Made by a program: the position numbers and the translations under genes. This document shows positions 1 to 7,789 of a DNA stretch of 64,000 bases, in pieces. The stretch spans positions 1-64,000 of the forward strand of contig NZ_QDKO01000036.1 of the NCBI RefSeq assembly GCF_003094615.1. The letters run 5' to 3'. Origin of the DNA: Caulobacter radicis (GTDB lineage Bacteria; Pseudomonadota; Alphaproteobacteria; Caulobacterales; Caulobacteraceae). Position 1 is the stretch's first letter. Every line of letters begins with the position of its first letter. The notes under the pieces are model-generated. The model saw nothing but the letters and a program-made list of their open reading frames with translations. It searched no databases and was not told where the DNA came from.

Positions 1-234
1 GCGCATGCCGGCGATGCCGGTGACCACGGTCAGGAAGATCACCGGGGCGATGACCATCTTCACCAGCTTGATGAAGGCGTCGCCCAGCGGCTTCAGGTCG
101 GCCCCGAACTTGGGCCAGAAGTGGCCGATCAGCGCCCCCGCCACGATGGCGACCAGCACCTGCACATAGAGGTGGGTGTACCACGGCCCCTGGCGAGGCG
201 GCGCGCCTCCGGCGGCGTTCGTCTGCGGGATCAT
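1..234 (-). CDS. dctA: C4-dicarboxylate transporter DctA, N-terminal part
   Basis: This is the first 78 codons of a gene that runs off the left edge. The start is an ATG at 234, read on the minus strand. The translation contains [20 protein letters not shown], a first membrane helix, and then the stretch [20 protein letters not shown]. That pattern is characteristic of the DctA branch of the dicarboxylate/cation symporter (DAACS) family, which imports succinate, fumarate and malate by cation symport across the inner membrane. The divergent neighbours encode a DctB/DctD-like two-component pair, the usual partner arrangement, so the identification is supported by both sequence and context. Only the N-terminus is visible, so substrate residues cannot be checked. 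Confidence 0.9.
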   Translation of the reverse strand, partial: MIPQTNAAGGAPPRQGPWYTHLYVQVLVAIVAGALIGHFWPKFGADLKPLGDAFIKLVKMVIAPVIFLTVVTGIAGMR

Positions 235-327
235 CGGGCGGCTCCTGGCTCTCGTTTCCTCGCGCGTCCTTTGAAGGTCGGGCGCTTGGTTTAAGAGTGC
301 GGGATTTCCCCGCCGCCGTGAGCCGAT

Positions 328-371
328 TTCGAAATTCCGAACCAAGCCCATGAATGTTCGAAAGAAATTCC
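328..371. promoter_or_regulatory. Candidate DctD operator between dctA and dctB
   Basis: The divergent gap between dctA and dctB holds TTCGAAATTCCGAA at 328-341. This is a 14-bp near-perfect palindrome with two mismatched positions. A related copy, TTCGAAAGAAATTCC, lies at 357-371. Both lie upstream of the dctB start chosen at 443, as expected for binding sites of the partner response regulator. I see no convincing sigma-54 -24/-12 element. Assignment to DctD is inference from position only. Confidence 0.35.
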
Positions 372-442
372 AGATTCCGCCTCGTCACGCCCACGTTCTT
401 CGTGCCATATTTCACCCACGCAGAACCGCACCCGTGTGGAAT

Positions 443-2287
443 ATGACACAACCAGATCCAAGCGCCGTCGATACGCGGTCCGCGCCCGAGCGCAGCATCT
501 CGCGCCAGGGCCTGGCCCTGTTCGCGGCGATCGCCGTACTGATCGGCGCCGTCCTCGTCCTGGCCGTGGGAAGCCTGGCCCATGACCGCGCCATGACCAC
601 CTTGCGGGCGCGCGCCAACGCCTCGGCGGCCCTGCACGCGGCGGTGCTGCGCAGCGAGCTCGACAAGCAGCGCGCCCTGCCCCTGGTGCTGGCCGATGAC
701 GCCGACCTGGGAACGGCCCTGGCCACCCGCGACCCGCGCCGGCTGGAAGCCCTGTCGCGCAAGCTGGAGCAGTTGGGCGCCCAGACCCGCGCGGCGGTGA
801 TCTATGTGGTGGCCGCCGACGGCTTCACCGCCGCGGCCAGCAACTGGCGCCAGCCGACCAGCTTCCTCGGCTCGAACTACGGCTTCCGGCCCTATTTCGC
901 GCAGGCCCTGCGCAGCGGGTACGCCGAGCAGTTCGCCCTGGGCACGGTCAGCCGCAAGCCCGGCCTCTACCTGGCGCGCCGTGTCGAGGGCCCCGACGGT
1001 CCGCTAGGCGTCGTCGTGGTCAAGCTGGAGTTCGACGCCGTCGAGGCCGCCTGGCGCGCCATCGGCGAACCGGCCTTCGTCGTGGACGACCAGGGCCTGG
1101 TGCTGATCACCAGCGAACCGAAATGGCGCTTCCACACCCGCGCGCCCCTGTCGCCGGCCGCCCGCCAGGCGCTGCGGACCCAGGGCCAGTTCGGCGAGGC
1201 GACCTTCGATCCCCTGCCCTTGCGATCCCGACGCGGCGACGGCGTCGCCCGCACCGACATCGCCCCGGCCGACCGCCAGATCGAGACCCGCCTGCCCGAC
1301 GTCGCCCCCGGCTGGACCCTGCATCTGCTCAGCCCGGCCGCCCCCGCCGACCAGACCGCCGACGCCGCGCGCTGGATCACCGCCCTGGTCTGGACCCTGC
1401 TCAGCGCGGCCCTGCTGTGGCTTTGGGTGCGCCGCCGCCGCGTCCACCTGGCCGCCCTTCGCGACCGCGAGACCCGGCTGGAGCTGGAACGCCGCGTCGA
1501 GGCCCGCACCCATGAACTGACCCAGGCCAACCGCGCCCTCTCGCACGAGGTCGACGAGCGCCAGCACGCCGAGACCCGGTTGCGCTCGCTGCAGGCCGAC
1601 CTTGTGCAGGCCAACAAGCTGGCGTCGCTGGGCCAGATCGCCGCCGGCGTGGCCCACGAGATCAATCAGCCGGTCGCGGCTATCCGCGCCAACGCCGACA
1701 ACGGCCTCCTGCTGATCGCCCGGGGCCGCGCCGAGGCGGCCGGCGAGAACCTCACCGCCATCGCGTCGATGACCGAGCGCATCGGCCGCATCACCGACGA
1801 GCTTCGCGCCTTCTCGCGCAAGGCCGACGGCCGGGTCGAGCCGACCCTGGTCAGCGAGGTGATCGACGGCTCGGTGCTGCTGACCGCCAGCCGCTCGCGC
1901 CGGCAGCAGGCCCGCCTGGTGCGCAAGGGCGAGACGCCGGGCCTGGCCGTGCTGGGCGAACGGGTCCGGCTCGAGCAGGTGCTGGTCAATCTGCTGCAGA
2001 ACGCCTTCGAGGCGGTGGAGGACCGGCCCGACGGCGCCGTCACCCTGACCGTCAGCGAGACCGAGGACGCCGTGCGGATCGCCGTCGCCGACAACGGCCC
2101 GGGCCTCGCGCCCGAGGTCGAGCGCGCCCTGTTCACGCCGTTCCTGACCACCAAGCCCCGGGGCCTGGGCCTGGGCCTCGTGATCGCCCACGACATCGCC
2201 GCCGGCTTCGGCGGCGAACTGACGGCCGCCTCGGCGCCCGGCGCCGGCGCGACCTTCACCCTGACCCTGCGCAAGGCCGTTCCATGA
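443..2287 (+). CDS. dctB: Sensor histidine kinase, DctB-like
   Basis: A 614-aa membrane histidine kinase probably senses external C4-dicarboxylates and phosphorylates the DctD-like regulator encoded next. A first membrane helix lies at about residues 22-45 and a second at about 310-330. They enclose a periplasmic region of the Cache/PAS type typical of DctB. A coiled linker follows. The H-box (VAHEINQP) has the phospho-accepting His at residue 405. The ATPase domain has the N-box NLLQNAFEAV, the G1 motif DNGPGL and the G2 motif GLGLGL. I chose ATG 443 rather than 350 because the extra 31 residues are Arg/His-rich, unlike a signal anchor, and would overlap the palindromes in the control region. 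Its stop overlaps the dctD start (ATGA at 2284-2287), indicating translational coupling. Confidence 0.88.
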   Translation: MTQPDPSAVDTRSAPERSISRQGLALFAAIAVLIGAVLVLAVGSLAHDRAMTTLRARANASAALHAAVLRSELDKQRALPLVLADDADLGTALATRDPRRLEALSRKLEQLGAQTRAAVIYVVAADGFTAAASNWRQPTSFLGSNYGFRPYFAQALRSGYAEQFALGTVSRKPGLYLARRVEGPDGPLGVVVVKLEFDAVEAAWRAIGEPAFVVDDQGLVLITSEPKWRFHTRAPLSPAARQALRTQGQFGEATFDPLPLRSRRGDGVARTDIAPADRQIETRLPDVAPGWTLHLLSPAAPADQTADAARWITALVWTLLSAALLWLWVRRRRVHLAALRDRETRLELERRVEARTHELTQANRALSHEVDERQHAETRLRSLQADLVQANKLASLGQIAAGVAHEINQPVAAIRANADNGLLLIARGRAEAAGENLTAIASMTERIGRITDELRAFSRKADGRVEPTLVSEVIDGSVLLTASRSRRQQARLVRKGETPGLAVLGERVRLEQVLVNLLQNAFEAVEDRPDGAVTLTVSETEDAVRIAVADNGPGLAPEVERALFTPFLTTKPRGLGLGLVIAHDIAAGFGGELTAASAPGAGATFTLTLRKAVP

Positions 2288-3624
2288 GCTCCCCCGCCGG
2301 CAAGATCCTGCTCGTCGACGACGACGACGCCCTGCGCGGCGCGGTGGCCCAGGGCCTGGAGCTGCGCGGCTACGAGGTGGCGGCCTTCGACAACGCGCCG
2401 GCGGCGCTGAAGACCCTGACCCGCGACTTCGACGGCGCCGTGGTCACCGACGTGCGCATGCCGGGCATGGACGGCCTGGCGCTGTTCGAGCGCGCGCGGG
2501 CCATCGACCCCGACATCCCCGTACTGCTGATCACCGGCCACGGCGACGTGGCCATGGCCGTGGCGGCGTTGCAGGACGGGGCTTACGACTTCGTCTCCAA
2601 GCCCTTCCCGATGGAGCGCCTGACCGCCGCCCTGGCGCGGGCCCTGGAGAAGCGGAGCCTGGTGCTCGACAACCGCCGCCTCGAGGCCGCCGCCCAGGCC
2701 GGCGGCGGCTCGCCGCTGCTGGGCGACACGCCGGTGATGCAAAGGCTGCGAGCCACCATCGCCCAGTTGGCCGAGGCCGAGGTCGACGTGCTGATCCAGG
2801 GCGAGACCGGGGCCGGCAAGGGCCTGGTCGCCCACGCCCTGCATCGCGGCGGCGCGCGGCGGAGCCGGCCGATGGTCACCGTCAACTGCGCCGCCCTGCC
2901 CGAGGCGGTGTTCGAGACCGAACTGTTCGGCGCGGCCGGCGGTTCGGCCCGCCCCAGCACCGGCCGCATCGAGCGCGCCGATCGCGGCGTATTGTTCCTC
3001 GACGAGATCGAGGGCCTGTCGCCCTCCATGCAGGCCAAGCTTCTGCGGGTGGTCGAGGAGCGCGAGATCTGGCCGGTCGGCGCGGCCGAGCCTCGGCACC
3101 TGGACCTGCGGATCATCGCGGCCAGCAAGGTCGACCTTGCCGAAGCCGTGCGCGAGGGCGCCTTTCGCGCCGACCTCTACTACCGCCTGAACGTGGTCAC
3201 CCTGGTCGTGCCGCCGCTGCGCGAGCGCCGCGAGGACGTGCCGGCGCTGTTCGGCCACTTCCTGGCCGAGGCCGCCGCGCGGCTGCGACGCCCCGCCCCG
3301 CGCCTGACGGCGACGACCCGCGACCACCTGCTGGGCCACGACTGGCCGGGCAATGTGCGGGAGTTGGCGCACTACGCAGAGCGCGTGGCGCTGGGCCTGC
3401 CCTCGGCGCTGGTCGGCGAGGACGGCGGCGCGCAGGGGTCAGCCGAGAGCCTTTCCGACCGCACCGGCCGCTACGAGGCGATGGTCATCCGCGAGACCCT
3501 GGCGGCCTGCGGCGGCGACGCCCGCACGGCGATGGCGCTGCTGCAGACGCCGCGCAAGACCTTCTACGACAAGCTGCGCCGCCACGGCATCGAGATCGAC
3601 CGCTATCGGCCGGGCAAGGCTTAG
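2284..3624 (+). CDS. dctD: DctD-like NtrC-family response regulator lacking GAFTGA
   Basis: This 446-aa protein has three parts. The receiver domain spans residues 6-120, with the phospho-acceptor Asp56 in VVTDVRMPG. An AAA+ domain spans about 145-375, with Walker A GETGAGKG at 173-180 and Walker B LFLDEIEG. A Fis-type helix-turn-helix lies at about 405-440 (ARTAMALLQTPRKTFYDKLRR). Gene order and overlap with dctB point to control of C4-dicarboxylate uptake. The loop that normally reads GAFTGA, which contacts sigma-54, is replaced: after ELFG the protein continues AAGGSARPSTGRIERAD. In known family members this loop is needed for sigma-54 activation, so this regulator may act differently. It ends convergent with the next gene, overlapping by 4 bp. 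Confidence 0.88.
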   Translation: MSSPAGKILLVDDDDALRGAVAQGLELRGYEVAAFDNAPAALKTLTRDFDGAVVTDVRMPGMDGLALFERARAIDPDIPVLLITGHGDVAMAVAALQDGAYDFVSKPFPMERLTAALARALEKRSLVLDNRRLEAAAQAGGGSPLLGDTPVMQRLRATIAQLAEAEVDVLIQGETGAGKGLVAHALHRGGARRSRPMVTVNCAALPEAVFETELFGAAGGSARPSTGRIERADRGVLFLDEIEGLSPSMQAKLLRVVEEREIWPVGAAEPRHLDLRIIAASKVDLAEAVREGAFRADLYYRLNVVTLVVPPLRERREDVPALFGHFLAEAAARLRRPAPRLTATTRDHLLGHDWPGNVRELAHYAERVALGLPSALVGEDGGAQGSAESLSDRTGRYEAMVIRETLAACGGDARTAMALLQTPRKTFYDKLRRHGIEIDRYRPGKA

Positions 3625-4385
3625 CCGGCCAGGAACTCGACGATCGCTCGGGCAAAGGCCGGCGCGGCCACGGCCGAGCGATGGTCGCCGCTCACCAGCA
3701 GCGAGCGCGCGCCCGGGATCACCGCGGCCAGGCGCTCGGGATGCACGGCCAGCGGGTCGTCGTCGCCGGCGACGACCAGGGTCGGGGCCGTGATGCGGTC
3801 CAGCGCGATCGGCTGGGCGTGGACGACGCTGGCCTGGGCGGCCAGGGCCTTGCGGTCGGCGCCGATGGCGTCGGCGAACAGCCGGAACGGCGCGGCGGCC
3901 GGATGCTCGATCATGGACACATCCTCGACCAGCAGGGCCTGGACGATCGCGTTGCTGGGCACATGGCGGGTATCGACGCCGCCGGTGGCCACCACACCCT
4001 CGCCCACCCCGCCGGTCACGAGGCGGCGCACGCGCGGCTCCTGGCTGGCGCAGATCAGGCTGACGATCGCCCCCATGGAATAGCCGGCCAGGTCGATGGC
4101 CGGGACGTCCAGGTGGTCGATCAGCTCGGAGACGTCGCGCGCCATCCGCGCCTCGCCGTAGAAGGCCGGATCGTGCGGCTTGTCCGACGCGCCATGGCCC
4201 CGGGCGTCGATGGCGATCACCCGCCGGCCGGCCGCGAGCAGCGCATCGACGATCCCCGGCGCCTTCCAGTTGATCAGGCCGCTGGCCGAAAAGCCGTGAT
4301 GCAGCACGACCGGAGGCCGCGCGGCGTCCTCGCCCCATTCATGGCAGGCGATCGACAGGCCGTCGGCGGTGGTGAAGCGGAACAT
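3621..4385 (-). CDS. Alpha/beta hydrolase, cytoplasmic
   Basis: This 254-aa alpha/beta-hydrolase-fold enzyme has an oxyanion-hole segment HHGFSAS at about residue 29, a nucleophile elbow GYSMG (Ser at about residue 102), an acid in the region VVAGDDDPL, and a late His in SGDHRS. There is no signal peptide, so it should be cytoplasmic. The overall look is that of small esterase/lactonase or 3-oxoadipate enol-lactone-hydrolase-like proteins. The substrate cannot be assigned from sequence. It is convergent with dctD (4-bp overlap) and lies alone on its strand upstream of an intergenic repeat. The ribosome-binding site is weak. Confidence 0.8.
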   Translation of the reverse strand: MFRFTTADGLSIACHEWGEDAARPPVVLHHGFSASGLINWKAPGIVDALLAAGRRVIAIDARGHGASDKPHDPAFYGEARMARDVSELIDHLDVPAIDLAGYSMGAIVSLICASQEPRVRRLVTGGVGEGVVATGGVDTRHVPSNAIVQALLVEDVSMIEHPAAAPFRLFADAIGADRKALAAQASVVHAQPIALDRITAPTLVVAGDDDPLAVHPERLAAVIPGARSLLVSGDHRSAVAAPAFARAIVEFLAG

Positions 4386-4460
4386 GCGCGGCTCACGGTT
4401 TCAAACGAACGTTTCAACCGATACCAAGCTTCACCGACGCCCGCAACGTGGGGGCAAGCG

Positions 4461-4590
4461 CCAAGATCCTCCCCCTGAAGGGGAGGAGGCCCGAAGGGCC
4501 GGAGAGGAATTGGCTTCGGACTTCAAAGCTGCCGCTGCCTCACAGTCCGCTTCCCCCTCAGTCGCTCCGCGACAGCTCCCCCTTCGGGAA
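4461..4590. repeat. Intergenic palindromic repeat, copy 1
   Basis: A G/C-rich block starts with CCAAGATCCTCCCC. It contains the nested palindrome GGCCCGAAGGGCC and ends with a second arm (CCCCTTCGGG). A related block with the same order of motifs lies at 24979-25112. These look like the mobile-less palindromic repeats common between Caulobacter genes. It sits in the gap between the hydrolase and ohrR, and part of it could fold as a 3' hairpin for ohrR. Confidence 0.6.
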
Positions 4591-4602
4591 GAACGCCTCC
4601 AC

Positions 4603-5073
4603 TCACGCGTCGTTGGCGACGTGGGCGATCAGGTTGTCGCGCACGCGGGTGATGGTCTTCTGCACCTGGCGGAACTCGTCGGGCTCCAGGCCCGTGGCCT
4701 TGACCAGGGTCTTCTGGCCGCCCTTTTCGCGCAGGTCGCGACCGGCTTGCGTCAGGCTGATGATCACCTGGCGCTCATCCGACGGGTCGCGGCGACGCTG
4801 CAGGAAGCCCAGGCTCTCCAGCTTCTTGAGGATCGGGGTCAGGGTGTTGCTTTCCAGGAAGAGCTTGTCGCCCAGGCTCTTCACGCTCTGGCCGTCCTCC
4901 TCCCACAGCGCCACGATGATGATCCACTGGGTGTAGGTCACGCCCAGCTCGTCGAGGATCGGCTTGTAGGCGCGGCCATAGGCGAGGTTCGCCGAATAGA
5001 CGGCGAAGCACAGGAAGTCGGCGAGCCTGGGGGCTTTGCCCAAAGAGGCGACAGGCGGGGCGGAGGTCGTCAT
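4603..5073 (-). CDS. ohrR: Organic-peroxide-sensing MarR regulator OhrR
   Basis: This 156-aa MarR-family winged-helix repressor derepresses ohr when its reactive Cys is oxidised by organic hydroperoxides. Cys22 sits in FLCFAVYSANLAYGRAY, matching the N-terminal sensing Cys of OhrR proteins. The winged helix includes SVKSLGDKLFLESNTLTPIL and the wing RRRDPSDERQVIISLT. The start at 5073 places Cys22 at the family position. An in-frame extension to 5259 would read through the operator region and is not credible. It is divergent from ohr, with palindromic operators in the 154-bp gap. Autoregulation is likely because one palindrome lies across its own promoter. Confidence 0.93.
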   Translation of the reverse strand: MTTSAPPVASLGKAPRLADFLCFAVYSANLAYGRAYKPILDELGVTYTQWIIIVALWEEDGQSVKSLGDKLFLESNTLTPILKKLESLGFLQRRRDPSDERQVIISLTQAGRDLREKGGQKTLVKATGLEPDEFRQVQKTITRVRDNLIAHVANDA

Positions 5074-5130
5074 CGGAGCCTTGCATTTCGGGGGCCGCGG
5101 GCGGTTCGCGGCGGTTCGGGACAAATATAA

Positions 5131-5211
5131 ATCGGATCCGATCAAATCGGAAGGTTGACGATGTGCGAAACTTCGATCTATGAAGTCGGTACCGATTACA
5201 TCGGATCCGAT
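5131..5211. promoter_or_regulatory. OhrR operator set and ohr/ohrR promoters
   Basis: Three related palindromes lie between ohrR and ohr: ATCGGATCCGAT at 5131-5142, TCGGTACCGA at 5186-5195, and ATCGGATCCGAT again at 5200-5211. A likely ohr promoter is TTGACG at 5155-5160 and TATGAA at 5179-5184 (18-bp spacer). This puts the transcription start near 5191, inside the second palindrome and just before the third. The first palindrome lies just upstream of a possible ohrR -10 (TATATT on the minus strand). Repression of both genes by OhrR is inferred from this geometry. Confidence 0.75.
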
Positions 5212-5227
5212 TGAAAAGGAGATCGAC

Positions 5228-5659
5228 ATGACCACCGCCCCGCAAACCACCATCGACACCGTCCTCTACACCGGTCGCACCCACGTCACCGGCGGCCGCG
5301 ACGGCGCTGCCCGCAGCGACGACGGCAAGCTGGACGTCCGCCTATCGCCCCCCGGCGGCGCCGGCCCGGGCACGAACCCCGAGCAGTTGTTCGCCGCCGG
5401 CTGGTCGGCCTGCTTCATCGGCGCCATGGGCCTGGCCGCCCGCGCCCAAGGCGTTGCCCTGCCCGCCGACGTCGCCGTCGACGCCGAGGTCGACCTGGGC
5501 AAGTCAGGCGAGGGCTACCAGTTGCAGGCCCGCCTGAACGTCAGCCTGCCGGGCCTGTCCGCCGACGTCGCCCGCGCCCTGGTCGAGGCCGCCCACCAGA
5601 CCTGCCCCTACTCCAAGGCCACGCGCGGCAACATCGGCGTGACCCTGAACCTGATCTGA
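5228..5659 (+). CDS. ohr: Organic hydroperoxide resistance peroxidase Ohr
   Basis: This 143-aa OsmC/Ohr-family thiol peroxidase reduces organic (fatty-acid) hydroperoxides in the cytoplasm using lipoylated-protein electrons. The two catalytic cysteines are present: Cys62 in GWSACFIGAM and Cys126 in HQTCPYSKATRGN. Length is typical. The ATG at 5228 is preceded by a good ribosome-binding site (AAAAGGAG). A longer in-frame start at 5180 would begin upstream of two operators and is rejected. It is divergently paired with ohrR. A 99-bp gap separates it from a run of co-directional genes that may be partly read from the same promoter. Confidence 0.95.
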   Translation: MTTAPQTTIDTVLYTGRTHVTGGRDGAARSDDGKLDVRLSPPGGAGPGTNPEQLFAAGWSACFIGAMGLAARAQGVALPADVAVDAEVDLGKSGEGYQLQARLNVSLPGLSADVARALVEAAHQTCPYSKATRGNIGVTLNLI

Positions 5660-5758
5660 CCCGCCTGATCTGACCTGGAAGACCCGAGGCGCCGCCCCGC
5701 TTCGCCCTCAAGCCGCGGCGCCTCCATCCGCCCTCCCCGAACCCAAGGACACGCCCCC

Positions 5759-6283
5759 ATGCCCGCCTTGCCCGCCCTCTCCGCCTTCGCCACGCCGAAG
5801 TCCGCGCAGTTCCACGCCGTCTCGCTCAGCGTCGCCGCCGTCGCGGGGATCGCCACCCTGGGCGTGACCTCGGTCATGCTCCCGCCGCCGGCCATGTTCC
5901 TGGGCTGGGCCGCCTTCAACCTGGCGGGCGACGACCTGCGCGGGGGACTGGCCAACACCGTCTCGCACCTGCTGGGCCTGGCGCTGGGCGCAGGAACCGC
6001 CCTGCTGATCGGGGCCATGACGCCCGCCCTCGGCCTGCTGGCCACGCCGCTCGCCGTGATCGGCGTCGTCATCGTCGTGCTGTCGCTGCGCGAGATCGCG
6101 CCGATCAACAATCCGCTGGCCTATTTCCTGGGCCTGACCAGCTTCTTCTATTCGGGCCTGGCTCCCTCGGCCTCGACCCTGGCGATGCTGGGCTCGGCCG
6201 CCGTCATCGGCGGCGCGGCCTGCGCGGTCGCCGCCTTCGCCCAGGACGCCGTGGCCCGCGCCGGCGAGGTTCGCCATGCGTAA
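5759..6283 (+). CDS. DUF1097 inner-membrane protein
   Basis: A 174-aa, very hydrophobic protein with about five membrane helices. The first starts near residue 22 (VSLSVAAVAGIATLGVTSVML), and the conserved-looking block PPAMFLGWAAFNLAGDD follows it. The pattern resembles the DUF1097 family (E. coli YcdZ-like), whose function is not known. The ATG follows AAGGAC at a good distance. Its end overlaps the next gene by 8 bp, so the two are probably co-translated. Position downstream of ohr suggests an accessory stress or envelope role, but that is only inference. Confidence 0.7.
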   Translation: MPALPALSAFATPKSAQFHAVSLSVAAVAGIATLGVTSVMLPPPAMFLGWAAFNLAGDDLRGGLANTVSHLLGLALGAGTALLIGAMTPALGLLATPLAVIGVVIVVLSLREIAPINNPLAYFLGLTSFFYSGLAPSASTLAMLGSAAVIGGAACAVAAFAQDAVARAGEVRHA

Positions 6284-6740
6284 GCCCTTCTTCCTCGCCT
6301 TGGCCACCGCCCTGCTGGCCGGCCCCGCCTTCGCCCAGAGCCTGCCGAACCTGTCGGCCGCAGAGGTCCTGGGCCCCGCCGGCGTCGTGCCGCTGACCAC
6401 GCCCCAGCCGCCCGCGCGCCTGGTCGTCGATCCGCCCCTGCCGGGTCCCCTGTCACAGGGCCGGGTGTTCATCCAGTACCGGGCCGAGAACCTGCGCATC
6501 GAGCCGGTGTTCGGCCCCGCCGCCCTGGCCGTCACGCCCCGCATCGGCCACGTGCATGTCACCGTCGACGACGCCCCCTGGCACTGGGCCGACGCCAGCG
6601 GCGAGCCGATCATCCTGGTCGGCCTGACGCCCGGGTCGCACAGCGTTCAAATCACGCTCGCCGACGCCAATCATCGCCCGCTCGACAGCGCCACGATCCG
6701 CTTCGTCGTTCCGGCCGCCCCCGCCGGCCACCAGCACTAG
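6276..6740 (+). CDS. Small secreted protein, DUF6130-like
   Basis: A 154-aa protein with a classical signal peptide (MRKPFFLALATALLAGPAFA, cleavage after AFA), so it should be periplasmic. The mature part contains RIGHVHVTVDDAPWHWADASG and GLTPGSHSVQITLADANHRPL, a beta-sandwich-like pattern with several His residues. It resembles the DUF6130/DUF4399 type of small periplasmic domains. No enzymatic function can be assigned. The His-rich face could bind metal, but this is not shown. It overlaps the DUF1097 gene by 8 bp and is 9 bp from the next hydrolase gene, so it is surely in an operon with both. Confidence 0.65.
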   Translation: MRKPFFLALATALLAGPAFAQSLPNLSAAEVLGPAGVVPLTTPQPPARLVVDPPLPGPLSQGRVFIQYRAENLRIEPVFGPAALAVTPRIGHVHVTVDDAPWHWADASGEPIILVGLTPGSHSVQITLADANHRPLDSATIRFVVPAAPAGHQH

Positions 6741-6749
6741 GCACGCCCC

Positions 6750-7763
6750 ATGACCTCGACGTTCGACCTTCCCCGCCGCCGCCTGCTGCAGGCCGTCGCC
6801 ATCGCCGGCGCCGCGGGCCTCGCCTCCCGCGCCGTCGCCGCCACGGCCGCCGCCCCTGCGCCCGCCTGGACCCTGCGCCAGGTCACGACCCCCGATCTGG
6901 TCATCGGCTATGCAGAGGCCGGTCCGGCCGACGGCGCGCCGGTGATCCTGCTGCACGGCTGGCCTTACGACATCCACGCCTTCGCCGAGGTCGCCCCGAT
7001 CCTGGCGGCGGCCGGCAAGCGGGTGATCGTCCCGCACCTGCGCGGCTACGGAACCACCCGCTTCGTCTCCGACGCCGCCCCGCGCAACGGCCAGCAGGCC
7101 GCCCTCGCCGTCGACGTCATCGCCCTGATGGACGCGCTGAACATCGGCAAGGCCGTGATCGGCGGCTTCGACTGGGGCGCGCGCACGGCCTGCATCGTCG
7201 CGGCCCTGTGGCCCGACCGCTGCTCGGCCCTGGTCAGCGTCAGCGGCTATCTGATCGGCAGCCAGGCGGCCAACGCCGCCCCCCTGCCCCCCGAGGCCGA
7301 GCTTTCCTGGTGGTACCAGTTCTATTTCGCCACCGAGCGCGGCGCGAAGGGCTACGCCCAGAACCGCGACGCCTTCGCCCGGCTGATCTGGAAGACCGCC
7401 TCGCCCAGGTGGGCGTTCGACGACGCGACCTTCGCCCGCTCGGCCGCCTCGCTGGCCAATCCCGACCACGTGGCCATCACCATCCACAACTACCGTTGGC
7501 GGCTGGGCCTGGCGCAGGGCGAGGCCCGCTTCGACGCGCTGGAGGCCAAGCTCGCCCAAGGCCCGGCCATCACCGTGCCGACTATCACCATGGAAGGCGA
7601 CGGCAACGCCGCCCCGCACCCGCCGCCGGCCGCCTATGCCGGCAAGTTCAAGGGCCGCTACGAGCACCGCGATGTCGGCGGCGGCGTCGGCCACAACCTG
7701 CCCCAGGAAGCGCCGCGGGACTTCGCCCGCGCCATCCTGGACGTCGCCCGCTGGGCGGCCTGA
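6750..7763 (+). CDS. Tat-exported alpha/beta hydrolase, epoxide-hydrolase-like
   Basis: This 337-aa protein has a twin-arginine signal (PRRRLLQAVAIAGAAGLASR), so it is probably exported folded. The alpha/beta hydrolase core has the oxyanion motif LLHGWPYD and the elbow GGFDWGAR. The nucleophile there is Asp rather than Ser, as in epoxide hydrolases and haloalkane dehalogenases. The likely catalytic His is in DVGGGVGHNLPQE near the C-terminus. Reaction class (hydrolysis by an Asp ester intermediate) follows from the family; the substrate is unknown. It is closely packed with the neighbours on both sides (9 and 26 bp). Confidence 0.75.
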   Translation: MTSTFDLPRRRLLQAVAIAGAAGLASRAVAATAAAPAPAWTLRQVTTPDLVIGYAEAGPADGAPVILLHGWPYDIHAFAEVAPILAAAGKRVIVPHLRGYGTTRFVSDAAPRNGQQAALAVDVIALMDALNIGKAVIGGFDWGARTACIVAALWPDRCSALVSVSGYLIGSQAANAAPLPPEAELSWWYQFYFATERGAKGYAQNRDAFARLIWKTASPRWAFDDATFARSAASLANPDHVAITIHNYRWRLGLAQGEARFDALEAKLAQGPAITVPTITMEGDGNAAPHPPPAAYAGKFKGRYEHRDVGGGVGHNLPQEAPRDFARAILDVARWAA

Positions 7764-7789
7764 AGCTTCGTTTTCAAGGAGCGGTCGTC

